From Bretschneidera sinensis (lineage: Eukaryota > Streptophyta > Magnoliopsida > Brassicales > Akaniaceae), in assembly GCA_023935145.1 (NCBI GenBank), contig CM043699.1, positions 130,696,036-130,760,035 on the forward strand: a DNA stretch of 64,000 nt. Direction: 5' to 3'. The notes below the pieces were generated by a model that saw only the letters and a list, made by a program, of their open reading frames with translations, was not told the DNA's origin and searched no databases. How positions within the stretch are numbered: position 1 is the first letter of the stretch; each line of letters starts with the position of its first letter. The translations under genes and the position numbers were made by a program. Shown here in pieces: positions 25,101 to 36,719 of the stretch.

Positions 25101-26560
25101 GATTGCCTACGTCATTCTTTTTATAATAATTTATATTTTTAATTCTTATTTTTTCCTTTTATTCGATACAAAACCTTAAATATAATTCTATACGTCGTTG
25201 ATTAGAATACAATTAGTTAAACATGTAATATGGATTAAAAAATAAATCAAATTTCATAAGAAATAAAATTTAAAAAATAACGTATTTAATTGCAACAATT
25301 CTTAATATATATATATATATTCTAATATAGGTCTAATAATTGTAGTTAAGTGGGATATATAAAATCTTCTATAAACCCTATAAACTCGAAAATAATAAAA
25401 TACGATTTATATAAGATTTAATACAATCAAGTTATGTAGTAAACTAACTTAAATTATATATATAAAAAGGTTGAATATCAAATAATATTTCACCAAAGAG
25501 GGTTTAATTATGGATCGTACATGTGTTTTTGTTTTATATTTTTTTAGTGAAATTAATTCGATATATCAAGTAATTGTGAAATATTGCTATTGTTTGCTTT
25601 TTTGCATAAGGATTTGAGTACCTAATATCATTTTCCTTACAATGGTTTATTCTTTATTTTCCCTTATTTGATAAGAAAAATCTCACGTACAATATCGTAA
25701 GAACTAACGGAAATACTTTAAATTTAAATCTTATAATATTTCTTTATAAAAAATCAAATTAAATTTCATAATACTATTACAAAAGAATAATCAATTGCAT
25801 CAATCTTTAGTGTCCAACAAACTGCACGAGGCTGTAGTTTTACATGTACCAAATGAAAAAATAACCATATAATTATAAAACTATAATCATACAAATACCA
25901 AAGCATTTGAAGCACATAAGATTTAATAAAAATCACACAATAACCAATATAAAAACAAGCATCCAATATAAATATACACATATGCTGTAAACTAACTTAA
26001 TGTACTATATATTAAAAAGTGAATTTATCAAATAAAATTTTACCTTAAACCTTTTATCGTTAATTATACTTTTGTCTTTATATTTCATTTGATTGGGGAT
26101 ATATCAAGAATCATAGAATATTATTATTCCTTACTCTTTTGCATGAAAATGTGAGTATCTATGTAATTTTTCTTGCAATAATTTATTTTTTAATCATATT
26201 TTTTCACTTATTTGATAAAAAAAATCCCAAGTACAATATTATAGGTGTTAATTAGACTACATTTAGTTTTAAATAATATAATCTTGATGAATAAAGACAA
26301 ATTAAATTTCATGATAAAAAAAATTTTAAAAAGACATATCCAATTACAATAATCCTTAACTATTAATTAGTTACATGAGACTACAAATTTGTATGTATCA
26401 AAATAATTAAATTAACCACGTGACTATATAACGATTTATATATCAAATTATCAATACTAAATCATTTGATGAAAAAAAGAGTTAATAAAAATTAAACAAT
26501 AAACCAATGAAAAAATATCTTTATTAAATAATATAAATACATAAGTCAGTAGTTACTTAT
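22160..26560. repeat. Old degenerate tandem array, unit roughly 520-560 bp
   Basis: Recurrent blocks appear in the same order. They are ACTTTATAAAAG(T/C)TTAAAAT-ATAAA, then GTAAACTAACTTAAAT(T/A)AG, then ATAAAAAGG-GAATTTA(C/T), then a TCACCA-AG-GGTTT(C/A)A core, and then TTGATTGGAACCC-ATATATCAAATAAT. The core blocks lie near 22745, 24965, 25485 and 26035. Gaps of about 520 and 550 bp, and ~2.2 kb for the first interval, suggest a ~550-bp unit with several units lost or interrupted. A GGATTCATTT(A/G)TGAATCTTAA-like segment is repeated near 22918 and 23700, flanking other DNA. Divergence is high and no ORF is conserved. Confidence 0.6.
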
Positions 26561-27610
26561 CTATCAAATAATATAAAAAGAATTTGTATAAAGAATTTCA
26601 AATACCGTATGTTAATTAATTTGGAACCCGAGGTTAAAGATTAAAATCACAAAAATCTCTTCGATAAGAATAAGCTAATTTACAATATTATATATTCTCA
26701 ATTGTGTTGATAATTAACAAAATCTATCATTCATTTCTAAGATTTAAGAGATTACTAATTTAATAGAGTTTGTCTAATTCAAAAGTTTATATATGGATGA
26801 ACCACTGCAGAAATTGAAATAAATATATATCTAATTGATGTTAAGACATGATGGTGGTGGTTGATTTGAATATTTCATGATAAAATTAAAAATAAACTAT
26901 ATATACGGGACATGTCCAAAATGTCATATCACAATTATTGATAAATATAATTTATTTTTTTTAAAAAAATTAATCGATAATATTATATAACATTGCATAT
27001 TATAATAGAATAATTGAATAAATTTAAATAAATAAAAGCATGTGCAATGCAAGGGCATGACGACTAAGTAATTTCTAATAGTGAAAACTTATATCAACGA
27101 TAACCATGATTTTAGGATATGTTATGGTACAAAGTTTGTCGATAATTCTAATAGTTAGTATGATGAAATTTAAACTTCTTTATGATAATATTTTGATGAA
27201 ATGTAATTTAGTTACAATAACATCAATTAATGTAAGGACCAAGAAGAGTTCAAGGCGGCAAGACTACTAGATTAACTTGCTCCCTTACTAATTGGGCCCC
27301 AAAACCATGGTTTCTCAAAAGTTAATTGTGATGGATCGGCCCAAAGAAACCCATGCCTTGCTAGTATAGGAGGCCTGCTAAGCGCTAAGAGCAAGGATAG
27401 AATCTTCAATAAAATTTATGTATAAATAATGCTCTTTGATTTAATAGAATGACCTTTCTGTCATAATACAAGGATAGAATCTTCAATAAAATTTATTCGA
27501 GAGGAAAGGATTAATCAAAACAAGGGTTAATCTTTAATATATTTAGGCTTAATTTTAAAAATTATTTTGTGATTTATCTATTTTATATTTTAATTTTTAT
27601 GATTTGTAAC
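26560..27610. other. AT-rich intergenic DNA before the LTR element
   Basis: No gene is seen. The 27-base string starting CAAGGATAGAATCTTCAATA occurs perfectly twice, at 27392-27418 and 27469-27495, 77 bp apart. This is either a short tandem duplication or the edge of another element. Confidence 0.5.
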
Positions 27611-28100
27611 TGATGTAAAAGAAAATTCTCTTTCCAATGATCTAATGACAAGTGGATAATTTACCTGCCAATGAAGATCGAACACGTGGATGATTAAAAC
27701 CTCCAGAACGAATCATGAGGCCGCTATGATGGCAACATCTGTGAAGGACACGTGGCAGAACGCATCATGAGTCCGTTATTGCTAACAAATTTTTCACGCG
27801 CAAGAACCTAGGCGGTATTTTAGGGATTGCGTCGTCCCTGAGCAAATAACGGATTTGATTTCCTAAACGAATCACTGGTATAAAAAAGAGGTACGCAAAA
27901 AATAATCTATTCATTACTAAACACTATCACTTGTACTATTACTACTCTCATTCTCTCTCAAAATCCTAAACTAACAAAGGCATCGGGGAGTCCTCAGAGA
28001 CACCACCTCTTATTCCTCTAGTGCCCCTTTAGATCACCGTTTTCCCTTGTGCAAATCTAGCATTTCAGCCCTCTGACCCGGCAGCAGAATTTTGGCATCA
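27611..28100 (+). repeat. 5' LTR of the Ty3/gypsy element
   Basis: It starts TGATG and ends CATCA, which are perfect 5-bp inverted ends. A TATAAAA box lies at 27879-27885, followed by AGGTACGCAAAAAATAA shared with the 3' LTR. It is about 490 bp. It differs from the 3' LTR by many substitutions, by eye, which points to an old insertion. Confidence 0.88.
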
Positions 28101-28106
28101 ACAAAT

Positions 28107-28123
28107 TGACGTTGTATGTGGGA
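28107..28123 (+). other. Mutated primer binding site
   Basis: TGACGTTGTATGTGGGA matches, at 13 of 17 positions by my comparison, the TGGCGCCGTCTGTGGGA-type PBS I recall from plant Tat-like elements. Three of the four differences are C-to-T or G-to-A, as expected from decay of methylated cytosines. Confidence 0.5.
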
Positions 28124-28169
28124 AACCAATCTCTTGTTGTCCAGTAGAAGCGAAAAAATATTCAAAGAA

Positions 28170-29400
28170 CTCATTTGTTGCCATGCCACCTAGAAACACC
28201 ATCAAAAATACCGGCAAGGGAATCACTGGAGCCAGTGCTGCACCTATGTGAACCGACACTCACAGTCAGTAGTCTGACTCAAGGTTCCTTGCAGCGTTTG
28301 AGCACATGGCTCCTAACCACAACCTGCGTGCTTTTTCGGGAATGCAGCATCCTCACATGGGATTGATAAAGATAAATCCTCCCAAAGATCTCTGGGGGAA
28401 CCGCTTCGGTGTATCCTGCCATTCAGATGAATCTCGCCATTGAAGTTCGAAGAAGGGACAGACAACCCTCACCTCCGTCTCCCCGCCATGCTTCTAGGTA
28501 AATCAGCCATTCTAGCAATAGGCACCCCACCGACTGTCGCTCCGCTGCAGAGTCTTCACCACCTCACGCCAGTAGATCTAGGGGAGGTTCTTCCTCTAGA
28601 AGTAATTTATACTTAGACAAACGAATCGACGAAATGGAAGAGATGATCAATGAAGCTCTCAAAGGCTAGAACCATAACGTCCTAGATGAGTTCAGCATCC
28701 AGGATCCACCATTCACTCAAGAAGTTCTCGAAGCTTTGCTCCCGCAAAATTTTCGAATGCCACTTATCAAGCCTTATGATGGCTCAACGGACCCCCTAGA
28801 TCACATGTAACTATATAAGACCACCGTGATGCTACATCAGCATTATGATCTTGTCATGTGTCGAGCTTTTTCCTTGAAACTTGAGAAGGCTGTTAGTACA
28901 TGGTATTCTAGATTAAAATTGGGAAGCATCAGCACTTTCAAGGAACTTAGCTATGCCTTTGCATCGCACTTTCTCAACAACAAGGGACCCAAGAAGACCT
29001 CGGAAAGCCATTTCAACATCATTCGGCATCATGAGAGAAACTTTGAGCCTACATCTCGAGGTTCAATGCAGCTGCATAGGAAATCTCAGACCTCGACCCC
29101 AACGTACAGGGATTGGCGTTCAAAAACGGGCTAAGATCTGGGATCTTTAGTTCTAAGCTCATTAGACGACCGCCTAAAGACATGAATGAGATCTTGGCCC
29201 GAGCTGAAAAGTACATGCTGGCAGAGGATGATCAGGCTTTTTAAAAGGAAAGAGAAGAGGAAATAGAGAAGAAGAGGAAAAACACCGGCGATTCTCGAGG
29301 TAGGCAACCAAAAAACCCCATCACGAGAACAAATCTAAAGCCGCCACCAGATTTGAAAGTTTCACTCCACTCAACGCATCCAAAACTAATATCTTGATGC
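28170..29400 (+). pseudogene. gag region of the Ty3/gypsy element, degenerate
   Basis: The longest clean piece is 28826-29134. It resembles plant retrotransposon gag: CRAFSLKLEKAVSTWYSRLK, then STFKELSYAFASHF. The match continues in another frame near 29130-29240 as KLIRRPPKDMNEILARAEKY. The 28175-28366 frame may be the mutated start region. At least two frame changes and several stops are visible. Gag would form the particle shell. Confidence 0.75.
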
Positions 29401-29815
29401 AAGTTCAGGATAGACCAATCCTTTGATGGCCTCTAAAATCGTAGCACCCCAGTGAAAATCGGAGTAAATAGTGCCGACTCCACAGAAATCACGGGCACGA
29501 CACTGAGGAGTGCCACGCTCTGAAACAACGATTGAGTCTCTTATCAACCGAGGGTACTTAAAGGAGTTTACTGAACCATGATGGGAAGGAATGTTCGATC
29601 GATCTAGGAAAAGTCTCGGACATCCCTATTGTCAAAACCGATAGCGTTGAGCTCCGAAGCCGAACCGAGAGAAACATGACAAAGAGAGGCAAAATCTCGC
29701 AATCCATAGAATTATCGAAACGATCTGTGGTGGACCGACCGTTGGAGGCAACTTTAGGCAAAACAGAAAAGCCTACACCAAGTCTATTGCTTCCGTAAGT
29801 GGGCCTTATAAGAGA

Positions 29816-30190
29816 ATGAAGACAAACCAGACAATCTCCTTTATGGATGATGATTTAGAAGGAGTGCAGACCCTGCATGACGATGCTGTGGTGGTTTTCT
29901 TTCTTATAGACAACCACGATGTCATGCGCATGTTAGTGGATATCGGAAGCTCGACAGACATCTTGTTTTATAATGCATTTCAGAAAATGCAACTGAAAGA
30001 CGACCAATTGAAGTCGATCTCCACCCTGTTGTACGGTTTCTCAAGGGCTCCAGTGTTTGCTGAAGGCAGCATAGTTCTCCCGGTCACCGTAAGAGGGGCT
30101 CCATAAACTACCACTGTAAAGAATACTTTTCTGGTAGTCAATCGACCATCGTCCTATAATGTAATCCTTGGTAAGCCCACCCTCAACCAG
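29816..30190 (+). pseudogene. Aspartic protease region of the element, degenerate
   Basis: The frame from 29816 contains MLVDIGSSTDILFYNAFQKM, in the position of the Asp-containing active-site loop of gypsy proteases (D-x-G-S-S). It is followed by a hydrophobic-Gly segment (LLYGF) and ends at TAA 30104-30106. Homology seems to continue past the stop (NTFLVVNRPSSYNVILGKP near 30120-30178). Confidence 0.7.
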
Positions 30191-30489
30191 CTGAAGGTGG
30201 TCGTGTCCACCTACCACCTAAAAATGAAGTTCTCTACTGGCAATGGAATGGGTGAAGTCAATGGGAACCATCAGGTCTCCAGATCTTGTTACCTGAATTC
30301 TATAAGTGGGGGGAAAATAATTGAAACTTTGCCCCTCGAGATAGAAGACTTTAGAGACGAGGTCACAACCTCGCGTGGCCGGTCCATAGAAGAACTGACC
30401 GTCGTTCCACTTGGTGAAGACATCTCTATAACAGTCCAGATTGGCTCCAGTCTCCCTAAGAATCTCAAGAAGGCGTTCCTCTCTTTCCT

Positions 30490-31240
30490 TTAGAGGAATC
30501 AAGACTTGTTTGCATGGTCGGCCTCGGATATGCCTGGGATCAGCTCTGATGTCATCGTGCACTGGCTAAACATGGACTCGAGCCATAAGCCAGTCACTCA
30601 GAAGAAAATGTCATTTGCCCTCGAACAGTAAGTCGCTATCAAGACCAAAGTTGATAAACTCCTTGTGACCTACTTCATTCGGGACACAGACTATCCCGAC
30701 TGGGTGTCCAATGTGGTGATGCTAAAAAAACCCAACGACAAATAGTGAATCTATACTGACTTTACAAATATGAACAAAGCCTATCCGAAAGACAGTTTTT
30801 CCTTGCCATAGATAGATCAGCTGGTTGACGCCACTTTAAGGCATGAAATTCTGAGTTTCATGGACGTTTATTCTGGCTATAACTAGATCATTTTGCATGA
30901 GCTTGACCTGGAGAAAACAACATTCATCACTGATCGATGGTTGTACTGTTACAAAGTTATGTCGTTCAGGCTCAAAAACGTCGGGGCAACCTATCAGAGA
31001 TTGGTGAACAAGATCTTCTGCGAGCAGATCACAAGAAACATGGAATTTTACGTGGATGATATATTCGTTAAAAGCATCGAGGCCAAGGACCACAACTTTG
31101 ACCTGGAGGAAGCCTTCGAAATACTTTGGTATCCCCAGATGAAGCTAAACCCTGCAAAATGCGCATTCAGAGTCACTAGAGAGAAGTTCCTCGGCTTTAT
31201 GGTCACCTAAAGAGGTATAGAAGCTAACCCCAAAAAAGAT
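30490..31240 (+). pseudogene. Reverse transcriptase region of the element, degenerate
   Basis: DMPGISSDVIVHWLN leads in near 30528. VSNVVMLKKPNDK, YTDFTNMNKAYPKDSFSLP and SFMDVYSGYN mark RT blocks. The catalytic YVDD box is in EFYVDDIFVKS (about 31048-31080), with KCAFRVTREKFLGFMVT after it. In-frame stops interrupt at least five places, including near 30628, 30744 and 30884. The catalytic aspartates are still readable, but no complete enzyme is encoded. Confidence 0.85.
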
Positions 31241-31379
31241 TGAGGCCATCCTCAACATGACCCCTCATCGGACAATAAAAAGAAGTGTAGAGGTTCACAG
31301 GATGTGTAGCAGTACTCCGTCGTTTCATGTTAAAATTTGCAGAGGAATATCTCCCCTTCTTTGAGCCATCAGAAAGGCA

Positions 31380-32320
31380 AAAGACTTTATTTGGACTAAA
31401 AACTATCAAAAAGCCTTTGAAGAATTGAAGGAGTTTTTGAGCTCTCCACCGTTTTTGACTAAGCCCATCACAGAAGAAGAACTCTTCTTGTATTTATCGA
31501 CCGAGCAAGAAGTAATGGCCTCTATTTTGATTCGGAAAGATATGGGTGTCCAGAAACCTGTATAGTACATTAGTAAAGTTCTCCATGATGTAGAGATGTG
31601 GTACCTCCCAATAGAGAAGATGGCGTATGCTCTCTTGATTACAGCTCGGAAACTTCAGCCGTATTTTCAAACATACACCATTGTTATTTTGATAGATCAA
31701 CTGCTGAGATAATGCTTTATATGCTGGATATTTCGAAGAGGATGGTTAAATGGTCTACAGATCTTGGAGAATTTAACATCTGGTATAACCCCCGAAAGGC
31801 CATCAAGGCTCAGGCCCTCGCAGACTTCATCATAAAAACAATGCTCCAAGTGGATCCAAACAAAGTACCGAAATTGGAGATAGCTGACTAAACTCCGCAG
31901 TGGACTCTCCATGTAAATAACTCCTCTAAAAACACCGGAAGTGGAACGGAGCTTATCTTTTGTAGTCTTGACAGGTTCACCATTGAATAAGCTTTAAGGT
32001 TTGAGTTTAAAGCTTCTAACAATGAGGCGGAGTACGAGGCATTACTCACCGGGATGAAACTGAAAAAATAAATGGTCCCTGAAGTCCTGGACACATACAG
32101 TGACTCGCAGTTGGTAGTAAATTAGATGAACGGTGAATTCGAAGCTAAGGGTGAGAAAATCGTTTGGTATCTCAAGAAGGCCAAAGAATTTGCCACTGCA
32201 TTCAGAATATTCCGAATAACGTAAGTTTCTTGAGTAGAGAATTCGAAAGATGATGCTATGGCTCGACTTACCTCATCTCGATGGACCGAGTTAACCTGAG
32301 CTATCTACCTTGAGGCTCTC
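31380..32320 (+). pseudogene. RNase H region of the element, degenerate
   Basis: FEELKEFLSSPPFLTKP, LFLYLSTEQEVMASILIRK and YLPIEKMAYALLITARKLQ match the RT thumb/connection and RNase H entry of gypsy polyproteins. A second, plant-type RNase H stretch follows near 32010-32150 (FEFKASNNEAEYEALLTGMK, then DSQLVVN). Several stops and frame changes are visible. Confidence 0.7.
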
Positions 32321-32499
32321 GCCAGCCCGAGTATTGATGAAGTACCTATACTACCAGTGATTGAAGGAGAGACATGGACAGATTCGATCTTCCACTATTT
32401 ACGTGATGGTCAACTCCCTGAGCAGAAGAGTGAAGCTAGAAAACTTATCTTCCACGCTTCCTGATACGCAGTCATAGATGGACAGTTATACAAAAAAGG

Positions 32500-33600
32500 C
32501 CTCACCATGCCTTATCTAAAGTGCCTTGGGCCCACTGAAATCGATTATGCCCTCCAAGAGATTCACAAAAAGATATGCGAAAATCACCATAGAAGCCGAG
32601 TATTGACCTTCAAAGTACTTCTTCAAGGATACTATTGGCCCAAAATGCACAGAGACACTGTAGAACTGGTTAGGAAATGCAGAAACTGTCAGCACTATTA
32701 TTTTTTACCCCACAGGCTGGCAAACCCTCTTACCTCGATAACCAGCCTACTTCCCTTTGCCATGTGGAAAATAGATATCCTTAATCCTTTCATCGGAGCA
32801 CCCAGTAAAAAAAAACACCTTATTGTGGCGATATATTATTTCACTAAGTGGGTAGAAGTTGAACCGCTCGCCAATATAACTGATCACCAAGCTCGAAGTT
32901 TTGTCTAGAAGTCTATAGTGTGTCTGTTCGGCATACCCCATATATTGGTCACTGATAACGGCAAACAGTTTGATAGCACTCGGTTTAAGGCATTCTGCGA
33001 AGAGCTTCATATCAAGCATCGATTCTCTTCCATAGGGTATCTGTAAGCTAACGAGCAAGCTGAGGTGACCAACACGACACTCCTGCAGGGCATCAAGAAA
33101 GATTAGACGAGGCTCACAAGCAATGGATCAACCATCTTCCAAATATACTTTGGGTTTATCGAACCACCACTCGCACCCTACCAGAGAAACTTCTTTCTTT
33201 ATGGCATATGGTTCTGAAGCGGTTATCCCTTTGGAAATTAGGGTTCCTCACTACGGGTGTAGAACTTCGAATAAACCAACAACAAAGAACCCTTGAGGAT
33301 GAATGCCGATCTTATCGACGAAGCTTGGGATGAAACTCAGATTCGGCTAGCTGCTTATTAGCAAATAGTAGCTAGGTATTATAACTCTCGAGTCTGAGAG
33401 AGGAATTTTAAATTGCATGATCTTGTTTTGCAAAAAAACAAAGTATCCCATCCTCGGGAAATGGGAAAGCTCCTCCCTAACTGGGAAGGTCTGTATCGCA
33501 TCAAGGGAGTTTGCCGAGCCGGTTCGTTTGAGCTTGAAGAATTGAGTAGCAAGCTCATCCCTCGAACTTGAAATGCAGAGAACCTTCACAAGTTCTATCA
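32500..33600 (+). pseudogene. Integrase region of the element, degenerate
   Basis: The 32507-32908 frame carries a zinc-finger-like HHCC region (IHKKICENHH with CRNCQ) and WPKMHRDTVELVRKC. It continues into the integrase core with KIDILNPF as the first catalytic Asp. After a stop at about 32906, FGIPHILVTDNGKQFDS gives the second Asp, and ANEQAEVTN gives the catalytic Glu context. Further stops lie near 33043 and 33104. The C-terminal part runs to about 33600 (SHPREMGKLLPNWEGLYRIK). Confidence 0.8.
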
Positions 33601-33869
33601 ATTGTGTACTCCCCTTTTGAGTATTACACATTGCTTGTTTTGCCGGTGTAACTTGTGAAATGTCCTGGTTATCAATGAAAAAAATTTTGTTTTCCAATTA
33701 CATTTTGCTTTCCAAGTCATCTACCCTTGAACTCTCTCATCACTAAAAAAAAGTTTGCAAAGGGTGACAGACCGAAAAGATGGCATTTCATTAATGAAAA
33801 GTATGTTTACAAATCTAAACAAGCACTACCGGCTTTAAAGTACAAGAAGAAAAAAAGAAAGACTGCAAG

Positions 33870-35910
33870 CCCTCAAGGGTCGGCCTCCTCATCAGATGTG
33901 ACCTCCTCCGCAACACCGCTCTGCTGGGCCTGTACCTCCTCATCCTCTTTAGCTTGGGTCCCATCCGCTATAATACCATCTTCCCCTAAAGTGTAAAGCT
34001 CAAGGGTCGAGAAATCGACCGAGGGAAAGAGTAGCTCAGCCTTCCTCTTGGCTTCCATGAACCCTTCAAAGTAGTGGAGTCCTCATTCTTCCTCCACAGT
34101 CTCCTAGAACGAGGATTAGTTCTTGAGGTTGACCATGGCTTCCTCTACAGCCCTCCTGATGGTTATCTTTTTCTCATCATTCAGACGCTACTCGGAGGCC
34201 CTGACAGCGTCCCTCTGCCTCATCATAGTTTCCCGTTCATTCGCGGCCTCGATCCTGGCCTTGTCAACTTCCTCTTTGCTGAGGTGAACTCTCTCCAGAG
34301 AACTTTATAGCTGTTGGATGAGCCCACAGCTATTATCCAGTTTTCGTTAGCACTTGGTTAGCTTATATTCAGGTCCAAGCAGGGGCAGGAGAGCATCCCA
34401 TTAATGATACTCGACTGAGGCAAGAAAATAAGAAAACATGTTGAATTACTCTATAGCATAAATAATTGAAGGTAAAAACAAGCTAAGGTAAAGACATTCA
34501 CCTGGGAGGCCAAGAACTCGGCCACAGAGCACAGACTCTCAATAGGCTACCTCCCGAGCTAGATCACGTCTCGTAGAGGAATACCCAGGACAAGATGCTC
34601 CATCGCAACCCGAGCATGGTTGAACACAGAGTCGTCCATCTTTATGCCCTAGTTGGGTATAAAGATCCCAACATCTGAAGGGGCCCCTTGAGATGAAGAG
34701 GAGGGGTACAAAGGCTCTGGCAGAGGTGCAAGTGAAGCAGTCCTCGGCTCAGTTGAAGGATCGGAAGGGCTCGAACTTTCCACATCAATGGGAACGGGAG
34801 AAAGAGCCTGAGGCAGCTTTTTCGACCCCCTTTGGTCAGCACAGGCTGCTTACTTGCCTGAGTAACCTTCTTCCTCTCTAGGGCCATCTTATTCACCCCC
34901 TTTCCAGTCTTCGTTGTAGCTTCCATCTCTGTTCATTAAAAATCACAAATATAAGCAAAAAAAAGGAAAGAAACAATAAAAGGGGCGTTGAAGGGTATAC
35001 CACTCTCAATGGTTCCCTTTGAGCACCGAGAGTGGAGGCCGCGCTTCGCCAGCTCCTCATTATCATATAAAACGCTAACATCAATGGACGCGACAACCGT
35101 GGCTTTAAATATCTCCTATTCACAGTTCAGGAGATGCATCTTCTTGTATTTTCCCACATGATCCATACTCCAAGTCAGTGGGACTCCAAAACTCTTCTCA
35201 CTCTAGACATAAAAGAATGTCTTCTTCCACTGCTTGATGGACGTGAGTTTCTTCTTTAATAACCTCTTCTTAGCCCTAGAGCTAATTACTACCCACCATG
35301 CTGGTCGTGTTTACTGATCTGGAAACGAGCTTTGAAAACATTTATGTTCATCAGCCCCATCATATCCGTGCAAACGTATATGAACGCGGTAATCAAATGC
35401 ACGGAGTTAGGCACTAACTAGCATAACATTATGTCAAAAAAACTCAAAACTAAACATAAGAAAGAGTGAAGAGGAAATCTGAGCCCAACCTTTAGGTGTT
35501 GGGTATAAACACAAATCTCGAAAGGTTTTTCGCCCGGGAAGACATCACAAACTATCTCCCTTACATTAGCATTCCTCAAAATAAACTCTTCAGGAATCCG
35601 ATATTCAAGCTTAATAGCCTTAAGCTCCTCTACCTCCAATTTGTTTAGCGCAGAGTTGGCTCCATACGACCATTGAAATCGTTCATTCACCTTTATATCT
35701 CATCTGAGCTCGACAAGAACGTTATCTTCCTCATCCTCAGAAGAAGAGTCCTCATCCTCATCCTCAGAAGAAGAGTTATATTCCTCCTCTTCCTCTTCCT
35801 CTCCCTCGTAAGAAACTATTGCCAATGGTCCCTCCCGCGTATCATCGCCTCGCGAGGCCTCACTCTCACTGGAGGCACAGTCCAAACCCATAGCTTTGTT
35901 CAGCTCCATA
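33870..35910 (-). pseudogene. Antisense extra ORF region of the element (gypsy-type transposon protein-like)
   Basis: On the strand opposite to gag-pol, 35909-35700 encodes an acidic Ser/Glu/Asp-rich stretch. It is separated only by a stop and three codons from 35690-35418, which contains ANVREIVCDVFPGEKPFE and CVYTQHLKVGLRFPLHSFL. The latter resembles the plant 'putative gypsy type transposon' domain (Pfam PF04195, Transposase_28), whose hallmark is a Y-x-x-HLKxGLRFPLH core. Decayed continuation is visible to about 34640, and an acidic frame at 34058-33873 may be its end. Tat-lineage elements are known to carry such antisense ORFs between integrase and the 3' LTR. Function is unknown. Confidence 0.6.
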
Positions 35911-36119
35911 GACAGTTTCTCACTATCCCTACTACCACTACAATTATACTAGACCTATTGTGTTAATTACCTATTGAAGACATTGTAAAAGTAAAAAATG
36001 AAGAACTCACTAACAAAGTAGACCACTAAAGAAGCAACTCCGAGCACTCCACTGAATCTAACCTCGAACAAGCTCCAACATCTCGAACCTTCTCCAAATG
36101 ATGACCTCTCTGATTGACA

Positions 36120-36200
36120 GAAGACTTCGAGGGCTCTCCTACTTTGGAAGACTTCGAGGGCTTTCAAACTTCGGAAGACTCCGAGGGCTCTCAAGATTTT
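36120..36200. repeat. 27-bp tandem repeat, 3 copies
   Basis: Units begin GAAGACTTCGAGGGCT at 36120, 36147 and 36174 and diverge slightly. The array lies in the non-coding 3' region of the LTR element. Confidence 0.85.
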
Positions 36201-36469
36201 CTTTCCAAGGGTAAATGAGTGAAGTGAACAAATGATACGAAGCTCCCCTCTTATGTAAGAGTCCAAGCGTGATCTACGAGGGAAATTCACTCCATCTCCA
36301 ATTATAATTCTTGACATTTCACATAATCAATGGTAGATGTCACTGTTTCATTCCCCAAGGCAGCTGAAAAGCATACTGTCAAGGGCATGCGCCATCATTC
36401 CACTCCCCAAAATGACAGTGCAATGCTCTAGCATTAAATACCCCTGCAGAATGTTCTGGTCCAAAGATT

Positions 36470-36655
36470 CTCTATGGGTACAAAACAAAAGGGAGAACCC
36501 AAAGGTACTATTTGGGCCTAAAGAAAAAGGGACAACCCAAAGGCCTTCTATGGGCCCAAAGCAAAAAATATGGTCCAAAGGCCCTCTATGGGCCCAAATC
36601 AAAAGAAGTAACCCAAAAGTCCTCTGTGAGCTCCAAAAGGGGGCAACCCAAAAGA
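36470..36655. repeat. ~38-40 bp minisatellite, about 4.5 copies
   Basis: Units have TATGGGCCCAAA, then a purine-rich spacer, then CAACCCAAAGG and CCTTC or CCCTC. Similar units start near 36473, 36509, 36549, 36587 and 36625. It belongs to the LTR element's 3' region. Confidence 0.75.
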
Positions 36656-36719
36656 CTATCCAAGTCTAACACCCCACATATCAACTCCTCTGTCGAAAAT
36701 CTCCAAGGTCAAACATTTT

